NCBI GenBank assembly: GCA_041396125.1
Contig: JAWKZG010000020.1
Coordinates: forward strand, 1 to 64,000
Length of the DNA stretch: 64,000 nucleotides
Source of the DNA: JAWKZG01 sp041396125
GTDB taxonomy: Bacteria > Pseudomonadota > Gammaproteobacteria > Competibacterales > Competibacteraceae
Reading direction: 5' to 3'
The notes below the pieces were generated by a model. It was not told the origin of the DNA, ran no database searches, and saw only the letters and a program-made list of their open reading frames with translations. A program made the position numbers and the translations under genes. Position 1 is the first letter of the stretch, and every line of letters starts with the position of its first letter. Of this stretch, positions 8,558-17,791 are shown piece after piece.

Positions 8558-8882
8558 GCCCGTATCCATACAGACTGGTTCTGAACCCTCTATCCCATGC
8601 TTTATATGCACGCCCCACAGGCGTGATTTGCAGATAAAGCCTTTGCAATATATCCAAGTACGCGAGAATCGTCCTGCTGTAACAATTGTTAACTACTACA
8701 ACTGTCCCAGTGTCTATGAACCCGTTTGTGGCCACGACAGCGTCTGTTTCAGCGAACCGCAGAACTGCCCCAGCGTCTACGAGCCCGTCTGTGGCCATGA
8801 CGGCTTTACCTACAGCAATAGCTGCGAGGCCAATAATGCCGGGACCACAGTCGCCTATGAGGGCAGCTGCCTTGCTCTGTAA
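8535..8882 (+). CDS. Kazal-type protease inhibitor domain, with a partial tandem duplicate
   Basis: The C-terminal part carries a complete Kazal domain pattern: CPSVYEPVCGHDGFTYSNSC, then a final cysteine in YEGSC. Just before it is a second, incomplete copy (CPSVYEPVCGHDSVCFSE) whose DNA is almost the same, with a period of 63 bp. Kazal domains inhibit serine proteases and are normally secreted, but no signal peptide or good start codon is visible in this frame. The upstream half may therefore be non-coding or frameshifted, and the 5' limit given is only the extent of the open frame. It overlaps the end of the preceding small gene. Confidence 0.5.
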   Translation: MPTTTGCKPVSIQTGSEPSIPCFICTPHRRDLQIKPLQYIQVRENRPAVTIVNYYNCPSVYEPVCGHDSVCFSEPQNCPSVYEPVCGHDGFTYSNSCEANNAGTTVAYEGSCLAL

Positions 8883-8911
8883 CAGGGTGCAATCAGCTTA
8901 AACGACGCCAT

Positions 8912-8946
8912 CCTGACGGGCGGGACATGATGCCCTGCCCGTCAGG
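8912..8946. terminator. Hairpin between convergent genes
   Basis: A 10-bp perfect stem (CCTGACGGGC / GCCCGTCAGG) with a further short inner pairing lies between the Kazal ORF and the convergent kinase gene. The kinase stop codon lies within it. It probably ends transcription from both sides, although no long T run is present. Confidence 0.5.
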
Positions 8947-9610
8947 TCTGCACTGGCAGTTGTACGCTGAAGCGCCTGCCTTCATCGACGCTCAGCGGCG
9001 CCTGATGGGCGGCAAAAACCCGGCCCGCCATCTCCAGCAGCAGCTTGGCGTAACGGCTTTCCGGCACGATTGAACGATCCGCCAGCAGCGTCAATTCAAG
9101 GGACGTGGCTTGTTGTCGGGCGGTTATCTGGAGCTGCGCCACCCCGGCGTCGAGCGCCAGATCAATCAGACTGGCCAGCGCCAGTGCCAGCGCCAACGGA
9201 TTGGCCGGGATCGGCGGCAAGGATTCATCGACCTCCAGCAGCAGTTTGAAATCCCGCCGGCGCAGTTTTGATCCCAGCAGTTGGCGTGCCTGCGTAATAA
9301 TCTTGTTTAGATCAGACTGTTGATTAGGCGCATGATCCGTGGCCCGACCAAATTCCGAAACACTTTGCGCCAGCGTTCCTGCCCGTTTGGTCTCAGCGAC
9401 AATCGTGCGCAAAATATCTGCCAGCGCGTCCTGCTCAATCCCCTGCTCCAGATAAACCAGGCCGAGTTCGGCGTTCATGACCACCGCATTGAGCGGGTTG
9501 GTTATTTCATGGACCAGACCATTGGCAATCATACCCAGGGCGAACAGGCGCTCTATGCGCTGCCTGTCCTGTTCATCTGATTGCTTGGTTTGTGCAGTTG
9601 AATCTACCAT
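8942..9610 (-). CDS. Histidine-kinase-like protein with degenerate ATPase domain
   Basis: A 222-residue cytoplasmic protein. The DHp/HisKA segment is clear (GMIANGLVHEITNPLNAVVM, H about residue 34). The part that should be the ATP-binding domain lacks recognisable N, G1 and G2 boxes: the N-box position reads ASLIDLALDAG without the usual asparagine, and no DxGxG or GxGxG is seen. It may be phosphorylated in trans or act as a phosphotransfer or dimerisation partner rather than as a kinase. It is immediately downstream of, and parallel to, the giant hybrid kinase gene (71 bp gap), so the two are probably one operon and may form one relay. Confidence 0.75.
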   Translation of the reverse strand: MVDSTAQTKQSDEQDRQRIERLFALGMIANGLVHEITNPLNAVVMNAELGLVYLEQGIEQDALADILRTIVAETKRAGTLAQSVSEFGRATDHAPNQQSDLNKIITQARQLLGSKLRRRDFKLLLEVDESLPPIPANPLALALALASLIDLALDAGVAQLQITARQQATSLELTLLADRSIVPESRYAKLLLEMAGRVFAAHQAPLSVDEGRRFSVQLPVQT

Positions 9611-9681
9611 TGCGCATTATCCTTATACCCGTAGTGAACGCGCCAGACCAAACACGCTGGCGGCGGGCGGTTGAACCAGCA

Positions 9682-12600
9682 TCAGTCTGTTGCATCGCGC
9701 ACGGGGAAGAGCGGTAACAGCTCCTTGATGCTGGCCGGTTTCATTAAATAATGATCGAATCCGGCAGCTGTCAGCCGGGTCTGATCGGCATCGCTACCGG
9801 AGAGTGCGATAAACACAGTCTGCTCGAAGCCGCCCAGGGCTCTGAGACGACTGGCAACTTCGTAGCCGTCCATATCGGGCAGACCGATATCCAGGATGAT
9901 CACATCCGGCTTGTCGGCCAGCGCCAGGGCAATGGCCGATTGTCCATCGTGGGCGGTTTTCACCGTATGCTGCAGGGTCCCGAGCAGCTTGCTCATCGCG
10001 CTGCTGGCATCCTCGCTGTCATCAACAATCAACACCCGGCAGTGACTGCTTCGTTCGCTGCTGCCCGGCACGCGGCGCGGCTGGCTGGCAGGCTGCGCTG
10101 ACGCCGGCTGTGGCTCATTGGGGATCTCGACCGCATGTGGATCGTAGCGGGCCACCAGCTCCACCAGCCGATAGCCTTCAATCGGCTTCGTGACGAAATC
10201 ATCGCAACCGGCTTGCAGGCATTTTTCCCGCTCGCCCGGCATGGCCGCCGCCGTGAGCGCAATAATCGGCCGGTCAAAGCCCTGGGCACGCAGCCGGGCG
10301 GTGGTCTGATAGCCGTCCAGCACAGGCATTTGCATATCAATGATCATGACATCAAAAGACTCACCCTGACTGGCCGCCAGCGCGATGGCATCAATGGCCG
10401 CCTGGCCGTTTTCCGCCACCGTCACCCGAGCTCCGGCATCTTCCAGAAAATGCTGCGCCAGATAGCGGATATCGCGCCGGTCATCGACCACCAGAACCTG
10501 GCTTTTCAAGCGATGCCGCGCCACCGTGGCAGCCGACTTGCCGGGCGTAATATCACCGGGCGGATCAATCAGCACCATATCGTTATCCGTGTCTGTCGCC
10601 AGGGCCACCGAGACTGTACTGCCATGGCCCGGCACACTGTGCAGATTAATCTCACCGCCCAGCATCCGGGCCAGGCGCTGACTGATTGCCAGCCCCAGAC
10701 CCGTGCCACCGTAACGGCGGGTGTGCGACGAGTCAGCCTGGGTAAACGGCTGGAACAAGCGCTCCTGCTGCTCTTCGGTAATACCGATGCCGGTATCGAT
10801 AACCGCAAACCGCAACACCGGTTCGGCACCACTACTGCGGTAGCGGATGGATAATTTTACGTAGCCTTCATCGGTAAATTTGATGGCATTACTCAGCAGA
10901 TTAATCAGAATCTGCCGCAAGCGCACCGGATCAGTACTGATGGTGGCGGGGATCGGATTTTCGTATTCCACCAGCAAGGGCAGTTGTTTTTCCTGCGCCC
11001 GCACTTCCATCAGCGAGCGGACATCAGCGATCAGTTCTGCCGGTGAGCAGGGCTGTATCTGGATATCGAGTTTACCGGCTTCAATCTTGGATAAATCCAG
11101 AATGTCATTGACCACATCCAGCAGATAGCGACCATTGCGCTTGATGGTTTCCACACATTCGAGGTTATCCGGGTTATCAACATGAGCAGCCAGCACATCC
11201 GCGTAGCCGAGAATCGCTGTCATCGGGGTGCGGATCTCGTGGCTCATATTGGCCAGAAACTGGCTTTTGGAACGGTTTGCCATATCAGCTGCCTGCTGCG
11301 CATCGCGCAACGATTGCTCGAATTGCTTGCGGTCGCTGATATCGCGGTTGATTTCCAGTACCAGACGGCTACCATCGGGTTCATGCATCAGCTGATGACG
11401 CGAAGACACCGTGATCCGCCGACCGTTTCTGGCGCGATGGATTAATTCACCTTCCCATTGCCCGCGTGTGGCCATTTCGGCTTCGATGTCGGCCAGTGGC
11501 TTCGGATGTACCGTTTGCAGCAGCTCATGCGGGGTTCGATCCAGCACGTCCTGTTCCTTGTAGCCATACAAAACTTCCGCACCGGAGTTCCAGTACACGA
11601 TACCGCCGCCGGGCTGCCAGCCGATAATGGCATCATGCGATAACTGCAGCATATTGGCTTGGCGCTGCAGGGTACGCTCGGCCATCCGCCGCCGGCTGAC
11701 ATCCAGAAACGTCACCACCGCACCGATCAGCTGACCGTCCTGGTGCATCGGATAAGACCAATAGACTACGGGGATCGGCGTACCGTCGACATGCCAGAAC
11801 ACCTCGTTATCGACCTCGACGCCCTCACCGGTCTGTATCACTCGATAAATCGGGCAGGCCTGCACAGGATAGGGGCTATTATCACTGTGAGAGTGGTGAA
11901 TCAGCTGATGTACGTTTTTGCCGATTAGATCATCCGTATGCTGCAATCCCAGCATTTTCACGCAGGCATCGTTGCAGAACGTGCAGATACCCTCCAGATC
12001 AACCCCGTAGATCGCTTCTGCGGTGGAATCCAGCAACAGCCGAACCCGCTCGTTACTTGCCCGCAAAGCCTGTTCGGTACGCTTGCGCTCGGTCACGTCG
12101 GTCTGTATACCCAGAAAATGGGTCACCTGATCGGCGTCGTCATACACCGGCGAGATACGCAGTGCGTTCCAGAAAGTAGTGCCATCTTTACGGTAATTCA
12201 GCAAGGTCACATCGCATTCACGTTGCTCGCGCAATGCCTCGCGGATAAGAGTGACAGATTCCGGATCGGTCATCGGGCCTTGCATGAAACGGCAATTACG
12301 GCTGATGACCTCGCTTGCACAATAACCGGTTATTGTTTCAAACGCCTCATTAGCATAAATAATCGGCAGATCGGACTGGCGTGCATCAGAGATAAGAATA
12401 CCGTCGGTCGCCGCAGCCATAGCGCGGTCACGCAGGCGCAGGATTTCTTCAATGCGTTTCTGCTCGGTGATTTCTTCAGCCACTACATTGATGCTGACCA
12501 CTTGCCCGTTACTATCGTGCAGGGGATACCAGCTTTCCCGCCAGGTGCGTATAACACCGGGTTGGGCCGGTGTTTCGCCGCTGATTTCCAGATCGCGCAG

Positions 12601-15366
12601 CGGTTTTCCCGTTTCCAGCACCTGGCGCAATAAGGGTTCGGCTTCGCCGGCCAGATCCGGCAGCAGCTCACGCACTGTTTTTCCGATATGTTCCTGTACC
12701 GAATACCCGTTAATTTCAGCCAGATGCTGATTGATACGCTGCCAGCGCAGATCCTGATCGATGACACACAAACCAATCGGTGCCGCCGCATACACGGACT
12801 CGATTTCAGCCAGCCAGCTGCGCGCCTGACGATCACTTTCCCGCAGCTCGGTGACATCGGTAAAGGTCAGCACGATCCCCTGGAACTCACCGGCATGATT
12901 ACGATACGGCGATACCCGGCGCAGATAAAAGCGGCCATCGTGACTTTCAATCTCGTCTTCCACCACACTGTCAGACGCTGCCAGTTGTGCTGGCTGCGGC
13001 AAGGACGGCATACTTTTGACCCGATGTGTCAGGTGCGCCAGGGGCCGACCTGTATCACTGGCGATCAGGTTGTAGATGCTGGCTGCTGCCGGCGTGAACA
13101 GCTGAATCGTATAATCATTATCCAGAAAAAGTGTCGCAATCTCGGTGCTTTCCAGCAGGTTTTCCAGATCGCTTTTGGCTCGTGCCAGAGCATCGACAGC
13201 GGTTTGTATTTCCTCTTTCGAGGCCTCCAGCTCTTCATTGGCGGATTGATATTCTTCGTTCAGGGTACGCAGTTCTTCGTTGGAGGATTTCAGCTCCTCA
13301 TTCGAGGCTTCCAGCGCCTGCACGGTTTTTTCCAGATCATTGCGGGTGGTCGCCAGTTCTTTTTCCAGCTGCTCGATTAACGAGTCGGCCAGTGAGTCAT
13401 TCCGATCCGGGGTTTCCTGGCGTTTAGCCTGATCCGGGCTGAGTGCCGGCCCGGCGTCCTGGAACACCACCATGAACAGCCCCGAATCCTCACCCAACTG
13501 AGGCATGGGCTGAACAATCAGCCGCAAAGGCTGCAGACCGGCCTCGGTAGAAACCGAAAGATTATCGCGCAGTGCCTTGCGACGCTCACTGCGGGCCTCG
13601 TTAAGCGCCGCCCGCAAACCGACCCGCAAACCCGATCGCGCCAGCCGCACGATATTATTCGAGAACATGCCCTCGCCCAGTTCCAGATATTTGGCGGTGC
13701 CCTCGGAGACATACAAAATATGTTGTTCGTCATTAATAACGGCGTATTTTGGCGCAAACTCGTCCACAACAATGCGCTGTGACAACTGACGCAAGTCATC
13801 ATCGTCCGGCGTGGCGCTTTTGGCTGGTGGCAGATGAGCCCGTGCGGGACGCAGTTCGACCGGCTGCTCCGCCGGATTCAGTGCCGTTGATTTGCTGCGC
13901 GAGATACGGTGTTTGGGGCTAACCAGTTGAAACAGCTCCCGGTGTGCCGTCAGGTTTTCAGCCGGCCCCAGAAACAGATAGCCACCCGGTCGCAGCGCCT
14001 GGTGAAACAGCGGTATCAGTTTCTTCTGCAGATGCGGCCCGAGGTAAATCAGTACATTACGGCAGGAAATCAGATCCAGCCGGCTCAATGGCGGATCACT
14101 GATCAGGTTATGGCGCGAAAACAGACACAGTTCACGAATCGCCTTGCTCACCTGATAGTGGCGGCCCTTTTTGACAAAAAACCGCTGCAGATACTTGTCT
14201 GGCAAAGCCTCGGCAATACCCGGCGGGTAAACGCCCTGGCGGGCGATACTCAAGCCGCGATCATCGATATCCGTCGCAAAAATCTGCACCTCCGGCGGAT
14301 TATCCAGCTGCTCCATATGACTGCACAGCAGCATGGCAAGGGTATAGGCTTCCTCGCCGCTGGCGCAGCCTGGCACCCAGAGCCGCACCGCATCATCGGC
14401 TGCTCGCCCGGCAAACAGTTTGGGAATGACTTCACGTGCCAGCGCAGCAAAAGCATCCGGATCGCGAAAAAAAGTTGTCACCCCGATCAAGAGTTCCTCG
14501 AACAGTTTTTGCCCTTCTGCGGGATCGTTCTCCAGGTGTTCAAGATAGCCCCTGCTGTCGGTAATTTTGAGCACTTGCATGCGGCGCTGGATACGGCGAA
14601 TCAGCGTGCTGGACTTATAGTGGCGAAAATCATGCTGGCTGGCCTGCAATAGAATGTCGCAGATAGCAGGCAGTGTCTCTTCAATCGCCTGCTGCTGAGT
14701 CTTGCGTCGTCCGCTCTGACGCATATTGCGTAAATGCCCAAGATAACGCCCCAGTTCCTCGGCCAGCCGTTGCGGTGACAGCACATGATCGACCAGATGA
14801 TGTTCCGCAGGGAGCGCCGACATGCCTTCATCAACCGCTGCTGCGGGTGCCTGCAGCATGACCATGCCGTCAGCATCGGCAATAGCTTTCAGGCCCAGCG
14901 CCCCGTCGCTACCGGCACTGGCCAGGACTACACCGATAGCCCCGGCACCCTGCTCCCTGGCCAGCGATTGCAGAAATACATCAATAGGGGTTGCGGATTG
15001 CTGTGTGCGACCGACGCGCAGCCGGCCGTTTTTAATCGTGACAACCGTGTCGGCAGGAGCAACATAGACACAATCCGCTTTGAGCGGCATACGGTTTTTG
15101 ATCAGCAACACCGGTAGCCTGGTGGCTGCACCCAGTAAATCCTGCAGCTCATTACGCCTGCTCCCGTCGCTATCGCTGGCGACAGCAGGCACTAGCAGAA
15201 CAAACGCGGCTCCGCTGGCATCAGGTAGTGCCCTGAAAAAATTCTGCAGCGCTGCGGCACCGCCGGCTGCTGCGCCGACACCGACAACAGCAAGGGGAGC
15301 AAGCGCGTCCGGGGATACGGCTGTGGACACGGACGGCGATGCCGATGGTTGGTTGCGATGGCGCAT
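9682..15366 (-). CDS. Giant CheB-CheR-PAS-histidine kinase-receiver-receiver hybrid
   Basis: A 1,894-residue signalling protein. Order: CheB-like domain (about residues 20-210), CheR methyltransferase (about 230-500, with VPGCASGEEAYTLAMLL and FATDIDDRGLSIAR), coiled coil of the SSNEELRTLNEEYQSANEE type (about 690), several PAS/PAC domains (about 730-1350), HisKA with MSHEIRTPMTAILGYADVL (H about 1376), HATPase (LINLLSNAIKFT, DTGIGI, GGTGLGLAI), then two receivers (DMQMPVLDG, D about 1676; LDIGLPDMDG, D about 1826). In the CheB domain the catalytic serine motif GASxGG reads GAAAGG and the QH histidine motif is missing, so methylesterase activity is unlikely. ATG 15366 is chosen because AAGG lies just upstream and the longer open frame is built of repeats. 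No transmembrane segment is seen. Confidence 0.9.
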   Translation of the reverse strand: MRHRNQPSASPSVSTAVSPDALAPLAVVGVGAAAGGAAALQNFFRALPDASGAAFVLLVPAVASDSDGSRRNELQDLLGAATRLPVLLIKNRMPLKADCVYVAPADTVVTIKNGRLRVGRTQQSATPIDVFLQSLAREQGAGAIGVVLASAGSDGALGLKAIADADGMVMLQAPAAAVDEGMSALPAEHHLVDHVLSPQRLAEELGRYLGHLRNMRQSGRRKTQQQAIEETLPAICDILLQASQHDFRHYKSSTLIRRIQRRMQVLKITDSRGYLEHLENDPAEGQKLFEELLIGVTTFFRDPDAFAALAREVIPKLFAGRAADDAVRLWVPGCASGEEAYTLAMLLCSHMEQLDNPPEVQIFATDIDDRGLSIARQGVYPPGIAEALPDKYLQRFFVKKGRHYQVSKAIRELCLFSRHNLISDPPLSRLDLISCRNVLIYLGPHLQKKLIPLFHQALRPGGYLFLGPAENLTAHRELFQLVSPKHRISRSKSTALNPAEQPVELRPARAHLPPAKSATPDDDDLRQLSQRIVVDEFAPKYAVINDEQHILYVSEGTAKYLELGEGMFSNNIVRLARSGLRVGLRAALNEARSERRKALRDNLSVSTEAGLQPLRLIVQPMPQLGEDSGLFMVVFQDAGPALSPDQAKRQETPDRNDSLADSLIEQLEKELATTRNDLEKTVQALEASNEELKSSNEELRTLNEEYQSANEELEASKEEIQTAVDALARAKSDLENLLESTEIATLFLDNDYTIQLFTPAAASIYNLIASDTGRPLAHLTHRVKSMPSLPQPAQLAASDSVVEDEIESHDGRFYLRRVSPYRNHAGEFQGIVLTFTDVTELRESDRQARSWLAEIESVYAAAPIGLCVIDQDLRWQRINQHLAEINGYSVQEHIGKTVRELLPDLAGEAEPLLRQVLETGKPLRDLEISGETPAQPGVIRTWRESWYPLHDSNGQVVSINVVAEEITEQKRIEEILRLRDRAMAAATDGILISDARQSDLPIIYANEAFETITGYCASEVISRNCRFMQGPMTDPESVTLIREALREQRECDVTLLNYRKDGTTFWNALRISPVYDDADQVTHFLGIQTDVTERKRTEQALRASNERVRLLLDSTAEAIYGVDLEGICTFCNDACVKMLGLQHTDDLIGKNVHQLIHHSHSDNSPYPVQACPIYRVIQTGEGVEVDNEVFWHVDGTPIPVVYWSYPMHQDGQLIGAVVTFLDVSRRRMAERTLQRQANMLQLSHDAIIGWQPGGGIVYWNSGAEVLYGYKEQDVLDRTPHELLQTVHPKPLADIEAEMATRGQWEGELIHRARNGRRITVSSRHQLMHEPDGSRLVLEINRDISDRKQFEQSLRDAQQAADMANRSKSQFLANMSHEIRTPMTAILGYADVLAAHVDNPDNLECVETIKRNGRYLLDVVNDILDLSKIEAGKLDIQIQPCSPAELIADVRSLMEVRAQEKQLPLLVEYENPIPATISTDPVRLRQILINLLSNAIKFTDEGYVKLSIRYRSSGAEPVLRFAVIDTGIGITEEQQERLFQPFTQADSSHTRRYGGTGLGLAISQRLARMLGGEINLHSVPGHGSTVSVALATDTDNDMVLIDPPGDITPGKSAATVARHRLKSQVLVVDDRRDIRYLAQHFLEDAGARVTVAENGQAAIDAIALAASQGESFDVMIIDMQMPVLDGYQTTARLRAQGFDRPIIALTAAAMPGEREKCLQAGCDDFVTKPIEGYRLVELVARYDPHAVEIPNEPQPASAQPASQPRRVPGSSERSSHCRVLIVDDSEDASSAMSKLLGTLQHTVKTAHDGQSAIALALADKPDVIILDIGLPDMDGYEVASRLRALGGFEQTVFIALSGSDADQTRLTAAGFDHYLMKPASIKELLPLFPVRDATD

Positions 15367-15416
15367 GAAAAACCTTATTGAGATCAGGTGCTGATCTCCA
15401 AGCTTACCGGTAACTG

Positions 15417-15520
15417 GTGTGACCGGCCAGATGCAACCGGCCAGATGCAACCGACCAGGTGTGACCGGCCCCTTGCACAGCCGGACAGGCACAGTGGCCA
15501 GATGTATTCGGCCAGACACA
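15417..15520. repeat. Short degenerate tandem repeats upstream of the hybrid kinase
   Basis: About five imperfect copies of a 10-14 bp unit around ACCGGCCAGATGCA lie just upstream of the chosen start of the hybrid kinase. They would be translated if an upstream start were used, which is one reason to prefer 15366. They could bind a regulator or be simple slippage products. Confidence 0.5.
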
Positions 15521-15634
15521 GCTATACCTAAAAAAACGCCGAACATATTGTCCGGACGCCAAACACTAGGAGGAGCTAGATCGTGTCCACTACACCCGTA
15601 GTGATAACTGTTCTGTTTCGTTCACCGCCAGCTG

Positions 15635-15926
15635 CTAGAGAAAATTTCGCATCGTACTTTGATACGCCGCTTTGACATCGTTCCAGGCCCGGTCAAGACG
15701 GGCTTTTTCATCATTCCAGGCAGTACAGGTTCTGACGCTGATGCGGCGTAAATCGGCCCGCAGACGAGCAATCTGATTGCGTAATGCAGTGACTTGCAAA
15801 CGCTGCTCCCGACCACCGGATAAAAGGCTGCCGGGCCCGCTCCAGCCAGCGACTCGATTCACGGTCGATACGCTCCAGTTTCGTTTCGAGTCGCCTTATA
15901 TAGTTGCTGCGGTCGCTGGAGACCAT
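15635..15926 (-). pseudogene. Small coiled-coil protein gene with one apparent frameshift
   Basis: Two overlapping frames together encode about 96 residues rich in R, E and L with heptad spacing: SNYIRRLETKLERIDRES and SSRWLERARQP in the first, then SGGREQRLQVTALRNQIARL and AWNDEKARLDRAWNDVKAAY in the second. Shortening the four-base A/T run at 15822-15825 by one joins them without loss. I do not recognise the family. It is likely an intact small coiled-coil protein with a sequencing error. AAGGA precedes the ATG. Confidence 0.6.
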
Positions 15927-16336
15927 GTCTTGTTTCCTTTGCCGTTGCTAGTGCCGTATGGCCTTTAGACGCTGATGGATACAGAGCTAGCAAATACAAT
16001 GCCAATTTGAACAAAAAATCATAAACATCTGATTAAAAATAATTAATTAAAAACAGACACAGCATCAGTATCGCCTGATGCTGTCTGACAACTGCTGTAG
16101 CAGGCAACATTTACAAAGCTCTGTAAGAACTACAAAAACACTGGGCCCGGCATCCTGTTTTAAACTTAATTTCACTACAAATAAACAATATTATTTATTT
16201 AAAATCAATATCTTATAAATTAATTACAACCATGGCATAGGGATTGCATAATCAGTCATAGACCGGCACGTTGAGCTAATACAGCCAGCGCACCGGCTAA
16301 GCCATCAAACACAGATTTACTGATTGGAGATACGTC
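15927..16336. other. AT-rich control region upstream of the CsbD operon
   Basis: No gene is seen. The region contains a TTACA-N6-TGTAA inverted repeat (16111-16126), a long AT-rich stretch suited to DNA bending, and the sigma54 promoter at 16233-16248. This is the usual order of activator site, bend and promoter for RpoN-dependent genes. Confidence 0.55.
16233..16248 (+). promoter_or_regulatory. Sigma54 promoter of the CsbD-to-TerC operon
   Basis: TGGCATAGGGATTGCA has GG and GC with the correct 10-bp spacing and a consensus TTGCA at -12. The start of transcription would be about 16260, with a leader of about 77 bases to the CsbD ATG. Confidence 0.78.
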
Positions 16337-16534
16337 ATGAACTGGGATCAAGTAGAAGGTAACTGGAAGATTTTTAAAGGTCGGGTACAAGAGAAGTGGG
16401 GCAAGATCACGGACGATCAACTGGATGAAATCGAAGGTCGGCGCGAGCGTTTTGTCGGCATCGTGCAGCGTGAATATGGCATCGCCAAGGAGCAGGCCGA
16501 ACAGGAAGTCGATGATTTCATCCGAACCCTTTAA
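16337..16534 (+). CDS. CsbD family stress protein
   Basis: A 65-residue soluble protein matching CsbD over its whole length: MNWDQVEGNWKIFKGRVQEK, then WGKITDDQLDEIEGRR and YGIAKEQAEQEVDDFIRTL. CsbD (B. subtilis) and YjbJ (E. coli) are abundant proteins induced by general stress; the mechanism is unknown. First gene of a run of six in the same direction. It resembles the C-terminal domain of the protein at 7202. Confidence 0.92.
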   Translation: MNWDQVEGNWKIFKGRVQEKWGKITDDQLDEIEGRRERFVGIVQREYGIAKEQAEQEVDDFIRTL

Positions 16535-16641
16535 CGCGCCGCGTGTTGTTGAACGCCAAGCGCCTGGGTCAGCCCCAGGCGCTCCCAAGCCAGTTACAAG
16601 CAACATCTGTATAAACCCATAACTTAAGCCGGAGACTCACC

Positions 16642-16959
16642 ATGGCGACCACGAGCAACAAAAGTAATTCGAGTAATTCTGGCACGTCATCTGACGCGCC
16701 GACCACAGAACGCACAGCAGAAACGATTCAGGCCCTGCTGGACCGGATCACCGAACAAGCAACAGAAGCTGAAACCCGTATTCGCAAAGCGGCGCAAGAG
16801 GCAGAAGGCGGCTTGCGCAATCGGGCTGGCGATGCCCGTGAGAATGCCAAGGAGCTCACCGCCGGCGTGGAAAACTATATGCACAATCATCCGGCCCAGG
16901 CATTGGGTATTGCCTTTGTCGGCGGTATGTTCCTGTCTTCTTTCCTGAAACGCCGCTAA
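16642..16959 (+). CDS. DUF883 (YqjD/ElaB-like) membrane-anchored protein
   Basis: A 105-residue protein: a low-complexity S/T/N start, a long amphipathic helix (about residues 25-80), then YMHNHPAQALGIAFVGGMFL and a short C-terminal membrane segment ending KRR. This layout is the YqjD/ElaB family, C-tail-anchored inner-membrane proteins reported to bind ribosomes in stationary phase in E. coli. It is followed by a YqjE-like gene, the same order as E. coli yqjD-yqjE-yqjK. Confidence 0.88.
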   Translation: MATTSNKSNSSNSGTSSDAPTTERTAETIQALLDRITEQATEAETRIRKAAQEAEGGLRNRAGDARENAKELTAGVENYMHNHPAQALGIAFVGGMFLSSFLKRR

Positions 16960-16995
16960 TCAAAAATAATAGCCGCAAACATTGGCTCAGGTGAT

Positions 16996-17412
16996 ATGCA
17001 CATGGCTCCCCCCCACACTGACAAGGCTGACGCCGCGCAGGCTGCCCTCCCCTCGCTGACCGATACGGCAGCAACACTGGCCACCACAGCAGGCGCGATA
17101 GCACAAAATTTGCTGCGCCTGCTGGCACTCGAAAGCCAGCGCGCTGCGCTCAGCCTGAGCACCATGGTCTGTCTGGGTGTGGTAGCAGCATTACTGATCA
17201 GTAGCGCCTGGTTGCTGCTGCTGGCCGCCGCCGCGATCTGGCTGGTACGTCTGGGATTAAGCTGGGAGCTGGCATTGCTCGCTGCGGCCGTACTGAACAT
17301 CAGTCTGAGTGCTGCGGTATTCAGCTTGATCCGCCACCTCAGTCAGCACCTTCGCTTCCGTGCCACACGGCGGCAGCTCGGTCTTGGTGATGGAGAACCT
17401 AAGCATGCATAA
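16996..17412 (+). CDS. Phage-holin-like / YqjE family membrane protein
   Basis: A 138-residue protein with an N-terminal amphipathic helix (LATTAGAIAQNLLRLLALE) and two long membrane segments (about residues 55-80 and 85-110), typical of the YqjE / holin-X superfamily. Despite the name these are not necessarily phage proteins; in E. coli the homologue sits in the stress-related yqj cluster. Its stop overlaps the start of the next gene by 8 bases. Confidence 0.82.
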   Translation: MHMAPPHTDKADAAQAALPSLTDTAATLATTAGAIAQNLLRLLALESQRAALSLSTMVCLGVVAALLISSAWLLLLAAAAIWLVRLGLSWELALLAAAVLNISLSAAVFSLIRHLSQHLRFRATRRQLGLGDGEPKHA

Positions 17413-17791
17413 GCTACTGCGATCCAAATTGAATCTGATTGGCCGCCTCAACCGGCAAATCCGCGTTACCGAAGCCGCGCTGGGTGCCGACAAACGACGC
17501 CTGCGGGTCAATTACCGAGTCTTCAACTGGCGTTTACAGGCACGCTGCCGTCAGCCCGGCACATTGCTGGCAGGCTTTCTGGCCGGTGTGCTGTTTGGCC
17601 AGCTGGGCGCATCCCGTTCGGCTGCACGCGCCAGTGGCAGAACATCATTACTGTCAACGCTGCTGTCCATGGGCCTGCGCATGGGGCTGCAATCAATGAT
17701 GAGCAGCGGCCTGCAGCCGCCCGCGCCCGGATCTCCCGGGCACGCGCCTTATAGCGATCAGCAGCACACTTCCGAGCGAGCCTTATCATGA
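17405..17791 (+). CDS. YqjK-like small basic protein
   Basis: A 128-residue protein with a basic helical N-terminal half (MHKLLRSKLNLIGRLNRQIR), a short hydrophobic stretch (GTLLAGFLAGVLFGQLG) and a glycine/proline-rich tail. By position it corresponds to yqjK after yqjD and yqjE. ATG 17405 is preferred, with GGAG upstream. The stop overlaps the next gene's ATG (ATGA). Family assignment rests mainly on context. Confidence 0.6.
   Translation: MHKLLRSKLNLIGRLNRQIRVTEAALGADKRRLRVNYRVFNWRLQARCRQPGTLLAGFLAGVLFGQLGASRSAARASGRTSLLSTLLSMGLRMGLQSMMSSGLQPPAPGSPGHAPYSDQQHTSERALS

Noticed and set aside
8357..8882. Toxin-antitoxin pair formed by the DUF2281-like protein and the next ORF
   Set aside because: The next ORF is a Kazal domain, not a toxin fold such as PIN or RelE.
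9751..15394. Many plus-strand ORFs of 60-250 codons opposite the giant hybrid kinase
   Set aside because: They are antisense shadows of one long, well-conserved coding frame and show no domains, start signals or codon pattern of their own.
15366..15546. Longer N-terminus of the hybrid kinase starting at 15546
   Set aside because: The extra 60 codons are made of short tandem DNA repeats with no domain; ATG 15366 has a ribosome-binding site and directly precedes the CheB-like domain.
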